From: Pyrrhosoma nymphula
Taxonomy: Eukaryota; Arthropoda; Insecta; Odonata; Coenagrionidae
Reading direction: 5' to 3'
DNA length: 64,000 nucleotides
Assembly (NCBI GenBank): GCA_963573305.1
Contig: OY754330.1
Coordinates: forward strand, 6,076,001 to 6,140,000
Shown here: positions 13,201-28,200 of the stretch, piece after piece
Numbering within the stretch: the first letter of the stretch is position 1
Layout: each line of letters begins with the position of its first letter
Translations under genes and position numbers: made by a program
The notes under the pieces: generated by a model
What the model saw: only the letters and a program-made list of their open reading frames with translations
What the model was told of the DNA's origin: nothing
Database searches by the model: none

Positions 13201-16200
13201 CCACGACAGATCACACATGCAAATGACAGTTGTTCAAGTAGCTATCAATGATAATGAAACTTTAAAATCATATTTGAGGTGACAGTTGAGAAATTTTGTG
13301 AGAATTTGGGATTTTAATGTTCCGAAATAAATGACCACTCGTGCAGACCCCATTCAATAAAGAGCTACAGTATTATTACTAGTTGTTTTCTGCAATATCA
13401 CGTAATAGAGATCCACCACCCTCAACCATACCCAACTCCCCCTTGACTTCCTCCCTCACCCTCATTTTTCATACACACATATATGTATATGTATTTGAAG
13501 CAGTATCTTGAAAGCTTCACTTGAAGATGATGTAGTAACACCGACACTAGTGTTATTAAATCATCAACATGTGAAAACTGCAATTGTTTTGTTTCTGCAA
13601 TTCTATGATAATGGAATAATAATTATGGGGTAAAATAACTTTCCCACAGCATATTTCTGAACAGCTCCCTGAGAATGAGGGTTTAGACTTCAAGTGAGTT
13701 TCCATGGGCAATGCTGCTAATTTGATGCCGTAATGAAGTCTCACACTTACTTGCAATGAGCAGCAATCTTTCCCCTTCCACTTGCTCTGATGACTCCGAA
13801 AACTCCACAGTTGAACTGCAGAGATTCAATGCCTGACTAGCCTGATAAATAATGGTTTGCTGTCTATTGACCTGAAAAAGTTTAGGAGAATATATAAATG
13901 TCAAGGTGCATACACAAGCCACTTCACAAAATATTAGTGAAATTGAAATAAACTATAGCGATGGAAAAGATAAGATCAAATTTTCAATTAATCAATTTTC
14001 AACTTTTGTCAAGGGATTGACTACAAAAAAATTGAACTTTTCAGCTAAAAATTCAATGAATTAAATTTGTACAGAATTCTTTGCAGTGGAGAATTTTAAC
14101 CAAAATCCAAAGAAAGGAGAGACCTCTTGTAAATTAGCAAAACATTTTAAACCACTCAGTATGATTTAATGTTGTCAACCTGCCTTTGCCCTGTCATTGA
14201 AAAATTGCACCTTGTCATAAGATCTTAAGAACACCAATTACATAATAGTAAAAACTTATGCGGTTGGAGGGACCAAAAAAGTGGGAGTATGTAAAATCAA
14301 AGCGCTTAAAATTGAGGGTTAATAACAATGTATGATGTGTTGATTGATTGATTGTAAGGGTGGGCGAGGACCTTCTGGAGCCCTCCAGGCACTCAAGACC
14401 TCTTGGTCCATTTGGTGCCATCCCACGTTTAGCCTGCCTGCCACTTGCAGACAGGGGACAAGAGCATCACGGTAGAGGTATGAAGAAAGAGCCACCCCCA
14501 ACCTTTCCTGTACAGGTATGGAGGGAGTCCTCCCTCCCACTGTCCTGGTCTGGGTATATCTCCCTCCTCTGGTCTACCGGTTTAGGTCTGGAGGGAGTGC
14601 CATCCCTCCATCCACCCCGGTAGAGGTATGGGGGAGCCCAACAACCCATCCAACCCCCCTCCGGGCCCAACATTGCTCAACTTCGGTGATCTGACGGGAA
14701 CCAGTATGTCAACGTGGCTAAGCCCTTGCCTCATGCATGATGTATTACTATTAATCAAGATTCTTCATTGTGTTTAAAATTAGGCCACGAGTCATATTTA
14801 TTTGTTTTGAAGAGTAATTAACATGTTACAAATATGCTTTGACTGAAATTTTCCGTTAACTCATAGTGAAATGAGAACAAAATAAACATTTTCTTATGAA
14901 TTGGGACCGGAAAAAAATTGCATGTTGCGATAAACGCGAATATTCAGCTAAAAATAGGGATAAAAGTGATATATCTGCGAAATTAGTGAATATGGGAAAA
15001 ATATGCGAAATGAGGTAATGAATACAAAAAACTAGTAGGAAACGGCAATAAAAATATCTTTTCATGTTTTTATTTTGAAATATCCCATTTTATCCATTAA
15101 AATTGTGATTATTATCACATGAACGCAACAAATTAGCCTATTTTCAACTTAAAACGTACTAATATATGCCATTTTTACCATGAGTAAATGGATTACGGGA
15201 AGATTCTAAAAGCAGGTTGCCTAACTCCAAGAGCAATAATATTAACAAATACATATCAATTGAAATATAAAGAGTAACATATGCTATAAATAATAAAATA
15301 ATAAGTTGCACTTGAGTTCTAAGCATTCGCATTGAACAAAAATGCATTATACATTTTTATTTTACTCCTTTTTGAACAAAACTTACATTTTAAGACATAT
15401 ATTCTTCCTACTGAAATCAGTGTAAACATAGTAATTATATCACAATTTGAATTTTGCATTATTGTAGCATTTATTTGTTGGCACTTTATGTAATATTTTA
15501 CTACATCACATCAGTAAATAACACCAATTATTTACATAATGAATATTTATGTAGTTTTGAAAACTATATCAATAATTCATTATGTATGATCATATACAAT
15601 CACACTTGTATTTATAAGGACACATTACTAAAATAACATTTCAAAAGTCGCACTGCATATACAACTCATAAATGAGAAAAAGAAATGAAAAAAGAAAGAT
15701 AACAATAAATTCAATACTATGTACTGTATAAAAAATAATGCGTAAAATTCTTAACACCGGCAATTCATAGAAAATTGAAACTGTGGGATTTTCTAGATTC
15801 TGCAGATTGGAACTCTTGACAGCATTTTCAATCATAAGCAAGATTGTAACTTATAGGTACATACAATTACAAAAAAAGCAGTAAAAATCCAATCGATTCG
15901 ATTCCAAGTCCACAGAAACTGTAAATAAACAGCCATTAAAAAGTCTCCCATCTCTTTACTTGCACAAGTTCCCCTTTCCTAAGACTGGCTTGCTTTCTAT
16001 GTACTTGAACATAGAAACAATCTTTGACATGATCGGTGAGTATTAGCATGAAGTCTTATCCAATTCTAAAATAAATCAGCTGTTAACTAGGTGACAATTT
16101 TTTGAAGTAATAATTTTTTTCTTATAGAAATTAGCTAAAAACTTTGTGGCAATTTTTTGAACTCTTCATTTATTTTATGTTAGAAAAAAAATGAAAGTGT

Positions 16201-19200
16201 CAGATTAATGTGTCATAAAAGGGGTTGCATGAGTTTTAACGAAGTTATTGATTGAGGTAATGATATATTTGCATATTCTGCAAACAACTGTGTAAGAATT
16301 GAAAATAAATTCTAGGTTATTCGATGATAAAAAAAGGATGCTAATTTTGAAAAAAATAGATGCTATTTTTTTCTGCTCACTACTTATGAAGTAAGTCTTG
16401 CAAAAAAAATATTAGTCATCTCGCTGCAAGCAAATCAAACATACATAAATTAACTAAATGCAACTAAATTGCAAATTAGCACTGGCAAGTATGGCATTCT
16501 AGATACCTAGTTTTCATAACATTTATGCAGCTAGGATGAAATGACGAATTACAGCTGAAGCTACACTTCAAAATCAACTGTAAATGGATTAAAGTTTAAC
16601 AAAAATGAATGAGAATAAATATAAATTCAGGGCAAAGACATTCAAATAGAATAAATGCACCAATGGTGCAAAGAGAAGGCGACCTTCAACTCATTTCAGT
16701 ACAACCTACCTCATCAAGAAGAGATTTAATTTTTTCCTGCACATCCTCCTCCGAGTCTCGACCTGCACTGGCTTGAGACTGGATGTTGTTTCTGGAGTTA
16801 CGACTTACATGATGGACTATGTTTGGGGAAGGCGATGCCTAAAAAAGAAAAAATTGTCCTCAAAATTAAGGGAATAACCACAAATAATATGTATCATTAA
16901 CAAGGGCAATTTTACATAACCTTTGTTTTCAGAAGTGACAATGGAACATCACATGTTGAGCCAAGGAATATTTGGGAATCATTAGACAAAAACAATATCA
17001 AAACCATTCACATCATCCTCAACAATTGCCATAAGGAACTCACTGTCAACAGACATACATTAGTTCAAAATTCTGAGGCGAGTTTGTGCTCTTCAAATCA
17101 TTCTATATCTACAAGCAATTGACTTTCATTAAATTTTAATTTCTTCAACAGGAATTTCCTGCTTTTGTAATGCTTTCATATTATTGAAGAGGAATTTAAC
17201 AAAATATCTTATTGGTAAAAATATATTTTTTCACTAATGTTGAAGAAATAATTTAAAGCCCTTTTAAGAGAGGGTACATGACATTTACCTTCCTTAAGTA
17301 TGATCGACCAATGAAATGCTAGATGTTCCTTGTGGTATTGTGGATAAATTCGTGATACGATGCCTTGCCCATGCAACTAACACACCGACAAAATATTTGA
17401 AAAACTACATAAACAAAACAAAGATGGAACATACCAATTTCTTTTAGCAACGGTCTTAGCCAAGAACTAGAGATGTGCCAAAAGCATTTATTCAATCGTA
17501 TTTAAGAATCAGAATGAATACTAGGGTACCTGGATGATTACATGAGTACTCGGATGAATACCCAGAAAAATACCTAAGTGGCTACTTGAGTGCCATGATG
17601 AAGACCTGTATTTAATACACTGGTGAATACCAAGTACCTCAATGAATACTTGAGTCTGGCTGTTCTCATTTGACTACATGGACAGCCTTAACTATCGAGT
17701 GATTTCTTACTACGTCAGCACCCCAAAAACTCAGAGACCTGAAGGAACCACATGACCACCAGAGTTTTCGGGGTGGCCATTCTACCACCTCTATCAAATA
17801 ACTACTTGTGGACTGGGCACTCTTAAATAAACATCCTAGACAGAAGATTCCCCCACGCCCTTGAGGTGACTCACCTGGCATAAGGTAGGATCAGATGCAT
17901 ATATGTTCAGTTTTCATTTTTGGAGAAATTAATGTGAATCCGCATTGTCGGAATCGGTGGATAAGTGAGGTCATCGACTATACGAGGGACGTATATCCGA
18001 CGACCTCACTCATACACCGATTTTTTTTGGTCCCACTAATAACCCCATAAGACCCCATGTATTTCCAACCTCCCTTATGACACTTCATTTATATGTACGA
18101 CGAACTCCGTTATGAAACGTATTTTTCTAGTCCTACTATGACAGGAAGTACCTCACTTACACGACTTGCCAGAGAGCTGCCGTATGGAAATATTGCATAC
18201 ATTGATTTTAGCCGATGATGATTATCAGTCTCATGCTTTCAATTATGTGCACATTTGTCACAAAATTGACGTATACCATGACGTCCCAATGTATCGTTTA
18301 CTTCGAAATGATTCACCGGGGCAGTGCACTTCGATGGTTGGTTAGTGCTAATTTCAAAGTCATTATTGTGAGCTTTCTTGAGCACAAGTTAATTTCAAGT
18401 GTTGCCAGGCTATTTTGAACATTTGCTTGTGCCTATGGTGCGCCAGCACCTGTTTACTCCCAACCAAATATCCCTCGAGTACATATGTACACATCTCGGC
18501 TGCTCCGTCCCAAACTTTTTTTCGCGGCTTTCGCGCCATGACTGATGCCTTCCCCTCTCCTCCTTCCAAGCCTCCCATCCTCGAGTGACGACTGTATGAT
18601 CAACAAGCTGTATTTTCCAGATGGTGTGATATCCTTTACACATTTTCCCTGCGTAAGCACTTTCATCATTTGGTAGCCGCTCTTCCCATCTCGCGCTTCC
18701 CCAGATTTTTTTTGTTTGCCCCGAATCGCTGACGAGTCATGATTGTCAGCTTTGTTTACACTTTTCCCATCTACTCTTGTCCAATCTCCCCAAACTCCAA
18801 TGTGAATCACGAGGTAAGGAAGGCAGAAGATATAGGGACTACTCAAGTAAAAATTTCTCCCTTGAAACTCAACTGATTCTGGACTGAAACTCCACTGAAC
18901 GGGTGAAAACTGGCTTGAAACTACCTTGCAACTGGATTGCACTGCCTTGGCCTACACAAGAAAAACTGCGGTCAACTGAAACTCCACTGCTACACTCCCT
19001 TTCTACTCCATTGAAATAGAACTGCTTCTCTCTTGCTGTGTGAATGCTCCACTGTCACTGAACTGAACAGTTGGCCCAGGTCAGGCCATCCTTTAAACTC
19101 CACTGCTTCTCCCTTGTCACGTCATTTTATTGCCTTGCCACTCAGCTGCTGCAGTATTTAGGTATCCCCACTCCCAACCTAACTGAACTATTTCTCTTTT

Positions 19201-22200
19201 GCTGCATGAGTGCTCCACTGCCACTGAACTGGACAGTTGGCTCAGGCCAGGCCACTCTGGGCGCCCGAGCCTCGCGGTCGAAAGCGACCCAACCCTTCAC
19301 CGTTGGCAGTTTATGGCAGCAACTGACCAGTCACACTATAGTTAATAACCTCTAAAAGTTAAACATAAATCGCAAAATTATGTTCGTCTTTGTGTTGAAC
19401 TAATCAAGCTGATGAAAAAGGTTTTTTCATCACAGTTATACGATAGATATTAACCATTTTACGTGCTTTAGTAAACCAAGCCAGTTTAATGTACATCATA
19501 TTGCTAAAGCATGGAAAATGGTTAATCTCTATAGTATAACTGCGATGAAAAATACATTTTCATCAGCGTGACTAGTGCAACACAAAGACAAACAAAATTC
19601 TTCGATTTATGTGTAACTTTTAGAAGTTATAAACAATAGTGCGACTGGTCAGTTGGTGCCATAAACCACCCACGGTGAAGGGTTCAGTTGCCTTCGACGC
19701 CGAGGCTCAGACTTCGAGTGCCTCCTGAAGTTAAAGTGCACAGTGATCCATTCGGTAACAAGAATTTTAAGAAGCATCTACCCGGTGTGATTAGCACGTG
19801 GTCCCTCCTTCACCCTAAATGTTGGCAAAAATGGGAAGCCTGCAAACGAATCGGAGAGATAGTTCAGCCAGTAAACACTTCACTGAGAGCTTTGCGTTAT
19901 TAATTTCCATAATACATTATGATATTTCTATGTGTTTTTTGGTACATACATTCGGCAATTTTCTCCTTTAACATTTCTTCAAGTTAGGGGTCATACAGAC
20001 TATGTTACAGTTTTCGGTGATTTTTTATCCCTCTCCCCCACCCCCCTTCGTTGACAACCGTAGTATTTTCCCCAAACACTCTCCCCCCCATATGTAACGT
20101 TGTCTCTACAAATGAAACTTTCAATTCAAAAATATTTTCTCAAGTATTGAGTGAGTGTATTTTTAGGGAAAGGTTGATAGAAGGGTTTTGTCACGAGGTC
20201 GCTTTTTAAGGTGGTTTGAGCGAGATAGTTCCCTAGTCATTATGGAGACCATATTCAAATTTTATTTTTTTATTTCAGCATCTGTATGAAGTATGAAATA
20301 AATATTGTTATATTAATGGCGCTAAGATTCAGTTATATATGACCAAATTTTCAGTGATTATATAAATAAAGCAACATAAGAATTCATTGTTACAAAAACA
20401 CGGTACAAAATTCCACTAATTATTTTATTGCTGTCGACTGGTTTCGACGACTAAAGCATCATTTACAAGATTAAACAGACTATTTTGTCTTGTAAATGAC
20501 GCTTTAGTCGTCGAAACCAGTCGACAGTAATAAAATAATTAGTGGAATTTTGTACTGTGTTTTTTGTGACAATGAATTCTATCTTCAATTTCCACAAAGT
20601 ATCGCCACAATCGATTAATTTGAAAGCTTCACAAGTCTCTAACTTGACACATTTTTTCCCGCCGTACGGCTGAAAACCCTTCAAAACAGCAGGTTTTTTT
20701 GTGATTATGTAAAAATTACTTCCGCGAGTAATAGGTTAATTTTTATAAATAGATGAAGACGAAATCTAGGTGCTAGAAGTTCCTATTTTTAAAAAAATAT
20801 TCTCCCTCTGGAGCACACAGCCGTAATCTATCCCATGTAAAACAGCTTGCATTTTAACTGCAAATTGCCCGAGGAGTAGTTCGGCAAGGGGTTTATATTT
20901 TGATATCATTGGAAAAATGAGAAATTTTTCCTTTAAAATAAGTCCAAATTCATTATTCTAATTGAGGTGATTTTTCGCTCAAACTACCTTAACCCGCAAG
21001 AAGGTTAAAATGTTAGATATTTGATGGTATGAAGACTTGCAACATTGTAGAAGCAATAGTTCAGTTACATTGAGTTATATTAGAAGCTTGGGGTGTATGA
21101 AACACCCCAACGTGCCCTTCCTCATGTTAAACTCTGTAGTATTGTCGACGGGATGTTGTAGAGTAAGAAACGTAAACAGGTGCATTGTAACAGCTACGTT
21201 ACACATTGAGAGAACCCCCTCGTTACCCGCCGTAGGTTTTAAGGTGACCCCCTCCCCCCCTAAATTGTTAACGTAGTTTATACACGTCCCCTTGGTTACA
21301 TCTTGATTTAAACGTGAACAAATGTGAGGGAATTGGAAAAAATCTTGTTCATTCTCAGTAATATTGCATTAATAGTCATAATATGTGGCAATATAGGTTT
21401 CAATTAATTAATTCCACATTACTGTTATCGTGATGTAATGGTATTTCCTCTGTCTATCACAGAATTACCATTTAAAAGTTAGTTCTCGAAGTCACATTAT
21501 TCCTTGGAAGCAGCCACATATATTAGGATTTCTTGACGCAGGAGTTTCTGTGAAGGGTGTGAGAAAATGCGTGTAGGATAGTAGGACATGCAAAATAGAA
21601 ACAATAGAGTTAGGTAGGTATAACATAGCATAATTAAATACATTTAAGCATCGCGTAGTATTGACATTCATAGTCTTTAAAATGCAAATTTCCTTTTTTT
21701 ATTTAGCGAGGGAGCTTCGCTTTTACACGGGTGGATTTCACTAGTGGGACAGGGGGTGGGTCTCCGCAGCCGACACTGGGTTCATATGGCCGATGCTCGA
21801 ACGAAACGAGGAGAGCCATTATTTCGGTCAATTCAAATTGAAACCTTACCCCGGTGGTAGCAGCGAGGTAGATTTCGCACTTCCTCGTGATTTTTCCACA
21901 ATCTATTCCTATTGATGAAATGCATCGTCACATCAATAGGACAAGTAACGTACCTAGAGCGTCGGCACATGCGAAGAGAGAATTGGAACTCAGATCTCAA
22001 ATTAGGTACATTTTTTTTTCATAGTAATACATTGCTGTAAAGTAATTTCTATTTGAATAACTTTGTCGCTCATAGCAGAAGGTTCCTGTAAATTATGCAA
22101 CCTTGATGTCATAAACAAAAAATCGTACTCGTAATGGCGATACGAGAGAAATAACCACTCCCTACAACCGTCCAACTTCGTATGTTATTACCATGAGACC

Positions 22201-25200
22201 AACCATTTGAATATTTTTAATATTTATTTACCATAAAAATGGTACATACCATATTAGGTGTCGTCACTCAATACATCCATGCATGCAACATACATATAGA
22301 AATGACATTCATAATATACATACATACATATTTCAGTCTTAGATTTCACTGAGATTACAATTATACATATCTTCAATTGGTAAACAATCACTCGTTACAG
22401 CCAGATTCTCACTATATACCACACTCGTAATGATGGACTTCTACTGTAATTCATGGAGCAAAAGCATGCATGGAGCTCCTCCTGACGCTATTATACCGCA
22501 GCAAAACCTAGGCGTGTCAGGATAAGCATAAGAGTTGGCTAAGTGCTTTGGGATGGGGTACTTGACCAGTTTTGGTGAGAAAAATAGGATGGAGAGAGTC
22601 AGGAATGAGTTGGTGATGAAAGAATGTGGGTTGGGTGCTCGATTAATGGACATATTTGAAAGGAGTATGATTCGTTGGTTTTGCCATGTTGAATGAATGG
22701 ATGAACGTCAAAGAAACAAACAGATACACAACATTGAAGTGACTGGTGTGAGAGGAAGAGGTAAACATACTGCGAATGTGGTGGAAGAGACTCTAAAGAG
22801 GAGGCATTTTAGGAGTCTTAAGAAGAGGAGAGCGCGTATGAAGCAATACATGAGTGTAAGAGAAGCAAAAGAGTTATGCAAGAATGGGGCATTATGGAGG
22901 AGGTTATTAAAAAGAGCCAGTTTTATAGACACTAATGACTAAGTTTTTTCACTTTGCCCATACCCAGGAGGGGAATGGATGGCATGATGGGCATGTAAAT
23001 ATTACAACTAATTAGCCACCATGCAAGATTAATATATTTATAAATCAAGATTGAATTCAGAATTCTATTTCACTCCATTAATTTATCCATTACATGTTGA
23101 AGGCAGTTATGGCAATAAGGAATCAACCAGTAAAATAAGATTTTAGAGGACAGACTGGAAATTACGAACTTTAACACTGTAAAAATATTAATAATTATAA
23201 CAACTTCTGATTGGATTAAACTTAAAATTATGTAATTTTTTTCAACTCACCTGAGCTTGCTGTTTCCTATAGAAGCTGATCGTGTGCATGAGGGGCAGGG
23301 TGCTTTCATCTTTTGGCTGTGTTGACAGATTTGATCTTTCTTGGTCATTTGACCTGTCATTTGGTGGACCTGAGTCATACTTTCCAGCATAATCAGAGTT
23401 GATAACTTTGCTCTGCAAAAATGACGGGAAAATTATTGATCATGCTTAAGCACAATCTTCACATTGAAGAATCTTAGGTTTTCCTGGGGGATACATTTGC
23501 AGGAGGCTCACTCGGGCCAAACTTTGTGTAAACAAGCCATTTAAATAAAATTTATGCCTAAGTATAATTGTAAGCATGGATAAGCACACTATGCTTTCAT
23601 TTTTATGAAAACAAAAGTACAGGGTAACGCACACTTCCTTGATGAAGTATCATGACAAACTACTCTTAAGGTTTATCTGAGCTCAAAGCTTGAATTATGT
23701 TGGCTATCCTGAGCTGTCTCTTGTTACGATGAGAATTTTATGCGATAAAAAGTAATCTGCATGAAAAATGTGAATAGCAGTTCTTTTCTGCTCATTAGAT
23801 TGGTTATCTGCAAATAGGTCACTTAGTGAAGTCCACAGCTCAAAATCTTCACCTAAGAAATTGACAAGAAAATACCACCATCTCATAATCTGATGCCAAA
23901 GTTCATAGCAACTTGGAGAAGACATTCTGCAAACTTCCTCATAAGTAAGTATAAACACCTTTCACTCATTTATGTATGTACTTGAATTTTCTTTGTTTTA
24001 CCCACCAGTGCAGTGATAGGAAACCAGCTGCTTGTTTTCTAAAGACTTTTATACTCTGAAATGGGAAGTGAGCAATATACCACCAACTCACTCGAAAAAG
24101 AGTAATACCAAAGATTAAAAGTTCATTGCATAACTATTGATATTTCATCACATTGGATAATCGCAAAAGTTCAAGGGGGTTTAAATATACCATCATGTGC
24201 TCTTGCATCTAAGGCAATCTAGGGCAAATGGTAGAGAATTTCTGTTTCCTATTCTCAGTAAAAACTGTGTTAATCATGCAAAGGACAACTCATGATAGAA
24301 ATTTTGTTTGTTCCAAAAATGGAGATGGAAAGTTAGGGAGGGGAGGGGGAGGAAGAAACTACAGAATCTATAACAGTGTAAGACAAAAAGGATGATGATA
24401 TTCAGCATGAACGTGCCAATGTAGTATAAACAGTCACACGGATGAAGAAAATTTGCATGCTTAATGTCTCTCTTACCTTAAATTGATTTCCACAGGAATT
24501 GGCACCATCTGCACTCTTGCGTTTGGGAGGGGTAGGTCCTCCCATTGCAGCCTCCTCTTCTGCTATTGCTTCATCTAATAACTCATCCATCTCATCAAAC
24601 ACGGCCTTTTCTGCTGAGGATAGTTGTCCACCATGCTGGAATAAAGTAGATTCAAACCAGAAAACATATCAAATAAAAATTGTATAAGTAAATTCCTTTT
24701 GCAAAATCAAATTTTTTCAAAGCATCTCCTAATGCCTACAGCATACATATGTGTGTAAATGCCTCAACTATTGCTTATGGCACCTGATTTCAAAGAAAAA
24801 AACCTCAGATATTCAGTTAAGAGAGACAGATTAACCACTCCAGTGTATGTGATGCAGCATATTTAAAGCCATGCCTCAAGCATGTGAGACACCACCTGCA
24901 TCCAACTATTAATTTAGAATTTTCACTCTCTTTTACGTGCAGTTAGAAAGGGTGTGTTTTCGCTAGTGATGGCTGTTTTCGTTGTGCATTTCATTATTGC
25001 CTCTTTCAATGTTTGCCTTTTTTCCTTCTTGGTCCCAGTCAAAGGGTCTCTCATGAGAGTCCTTGTCATCTGGGGCCTTATTGGTGACGTTACAAACTGA
25101 GGCTTGAGGTTTCCTGACACCTATGATAGCATTATATAGTATTTTTTTCCATACTGAGACAATATCAATGCAGAACCTCTCTTTAGTTTACCATGGCATC

Positions 25201-28200
25201 TTGCTCTCGTGAGTTGCCCAAAAATAAAGTGCTCGATGTTTTTTAAGTAAAGAGTTACAGTTCTGATTCAAATCTGAAAAGATTGTCATCATTGAAAAGA
25301 ATTGCGACAGTAAAATAAGGACAGTGAAAAAGAAAACCTTTCAGATGATAATCCCAGAGGAAGAGACAAATTTCGCTAGGACGCCCAAAGATTTTTATCG
25401 ATGACTTCACACTCGGTGTAATACACAGAACTGTGCATAATTTTAATTTGAAGAATTTATTTCCAACATTGTGGAAGCTGAAGGATGACTTGGTGGAAAA
25501 TATATCCAATTGTCCAAATGTCTCTCTGCCAAAATTATGCTCCATTATTTTAGGCCTAGGATTCAGATGTGAAAAACTAAGCAAAAAGACTAAAACATGC
25601 ATGTCAGAGGGATCAGTTTAAAGCACATGGCCTACAATTTGGCAACATGGCATAGACAGGGGAGACTTTCTTTCGAAATCCATTGTTAGGCCATCCAATT
25701 CCATTGCTGGCTTGCAAGCTGCATTCAGCGTTCAAACTTTTGATACATAAAATCACTATTGATAACACTGGTAATTGTTTATTACTTTCTTGAAACTTCC
25801 CATTATACTGGCATTTTAGCGCATGCAACGATCTCAATTAAATTTCAATCAAGTCATTCATTTCGAAGTTAGTGGAGTTTTACATTTTTTACTACAACTT
25901 CTGTAATAGCAGTGATATAAACAAATGGTTTTCAGCGAACTATTGTCAAGACATTTGACTTTCTTACTTAAGAATTGCAAGCTATCAATTGAAAAATAAT
26001 AATATACCAAGCGTTCAAACATGAGAAATGTTTTTATGCACCAATAGATATTTGTGGAACTTCATTATTTATAGTGGCTCTGGGACTAAGGTTGGCTGTG
26101 AAATTACAAAGGATGCAGATTTTTTATCAACAAAAGATGTTTTGAGTTTCACGAAAAAGTATTAGACTCTGGAATATGAGTTTATATGGACAATTTTTAG
26201 TCCTGATCAATTCCAGAGATTGATTCATAGGACAACTGATGCTGTTAGAACCATCAAAATCACCTTAAAAGGTATGCCAATACAACTAAAAAAATAAACT
26301 AAATAAAGGAGAAATAGATAGTGCAAAGTGTGGAAAATTGGTGGTGTTGAAGTGAAAAGATATGAGTTATGTCTCAATGCTCACTACAACACAGTCAGAT
26401 GTAATGCAAACCGGAAGCCAGAAGGGTTGGCTAGAGCAAGTAAACAAACCAACATGCATGACAGACAGTAATAAGTATATGGAGGGTGAATATTTAAAAG
26501 ATCAGCTTTTAGAGACTGGAAGCTGTTCAAAATCTGTACGGCAGTTCTGAATGCTTAGGTTCTGTACTGCAAGGCTGGTAACAAAAAAGACCATTTGCTA
26601 TTCAGAATTAACCTTATAGATAAGACCATAACTAGGTATCATGGGCAATTTATAGAAAAGCATAAAGGACGACCCATGGATACTGACATTGAATGTACAA
26701 GGCTGATAGGACAGCATTTTATTCAGGATAATCCAAAAACGTAAACTTTCAAGGTTGGATGATGAGTGTGTTGTGAATACCAAAAATGGATAGAGAAAAG
26801 AAACAAGATATATGTGTAAGAACTGCCCAGGAACACCATCCCTCTGCCTTGACCCCTGTTTTGAGCAGTCCACATGCAACCCAATTACTAAATTAATTAC
26901 TCACTCTCTTAATCCCAAAATTTTCATTGATCCCAGCCGCTTGAAATATTTCCCTCCCAAAGCTTGTGTCACCAGCTCCATAACTGCCACCACTACTGCT
27001 TTCATCGTCCTCTTCTCTCTCCAGATCTCCAAAGCTGAAAGCACAAGGTGATCCAATATTCAAGTAATTCCACCATCAAAGCACACAAAAATGGCAAATA
27101 TACATTCCCCACGTGCTTAACAACCTTTCATTTTCACCCTCACTCTCTCCCACATCCATTTCACTCTCTGTTGCTTCAATGTCCGAGAGACTAGGATACA
27201 AGCAGCCTGGCTTAGCAGGAGATACTTTTATCTTGCGCAAGCTGGCCAGCGACATAATCTTCTCAGAATGTGGTGATGTAGAAGGGAGATTGGTTGATGC
27301 TGGTGATGGTGTATGACTGGAAAATACTTCTCCCTTTGTCTGGGCCCCAGGCCTCCCCACTGACGGAGAGAAGGCTGGTAAGGGTGGTGGTGGTGGAGGT
27401 GGGGGCGTGAGCTTTGCCTGAGGATGGAAATGTTAAAATGAGAACGTGCATAGAAAGAGCAGATTAATTCCCAGTGTTAGAGGCTTCTTTTACCTTTCAG
27501 CACTTTAGGGTCACCCAGGGTAGGGTGTCCCTTATATGGCCGAAAAATTTTTTTTTGTTGGAATTTCATTTTGCACCACTTTTCAGTTTTTTCCTTTGTA
27601 ATAGTAAATAAACAGTGCAAAATTTCAAAAAAACAGTGCAATTAGTGGCAGGCAACAAACAAGAGGGAGAAGCTATGGTTTTTTGCATCCTCCAAGGTTT
27701 CCAATGTGAGTTGTTATGCAGTGGGGCAATTGCAGAGACACTTCTTATTGATTACTTGCATCAGTGAAAAGAATCATCATAAGGAAATATATGAAGATAT
27801 CATAAACATATGCATTTGCAAGTCTAGCATTATAGAGCTGAGAGATAAAATCTCACAGCCATCTTTAACTTTTTATTAACTGTGATGCCCTGGTTGTCCA
27901 TTGAAATGAGAAATTAATATGAGGGAAGAGTGTAGATCGTCAGCCAATATGGGTGTCCAGCAAAGGGATCATGCAGGCACTTCAGATATCCAGAGCCTCT
28001 CATGGCACAGAGAAAGCTGAAGATGATGTGATTTACGATGCACTTTGTGAGTGGGAAGTGATGGACAAGTTAATAGGAATGACTTCTGTCACTAACAGCA
28101 TTACATAATACCAGCTTAAGGATTGTAGCATAAATGTTGAAATAAACTGCAACACCATTTTGTTCAGAGTATTATGGCACATACATATATTGTGTTCTAT

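Noticed and set aside
14650..14736. 5S rRNA gene
   Set aside because: Only the 5S-like head is present, joined to an unrelated body and tail with target duplications.
18454..18942. 162-codon minus-strand frame
   Set aside because: Runs through repeat R1, whose other copy at 9.7 kb does not keep the frame.
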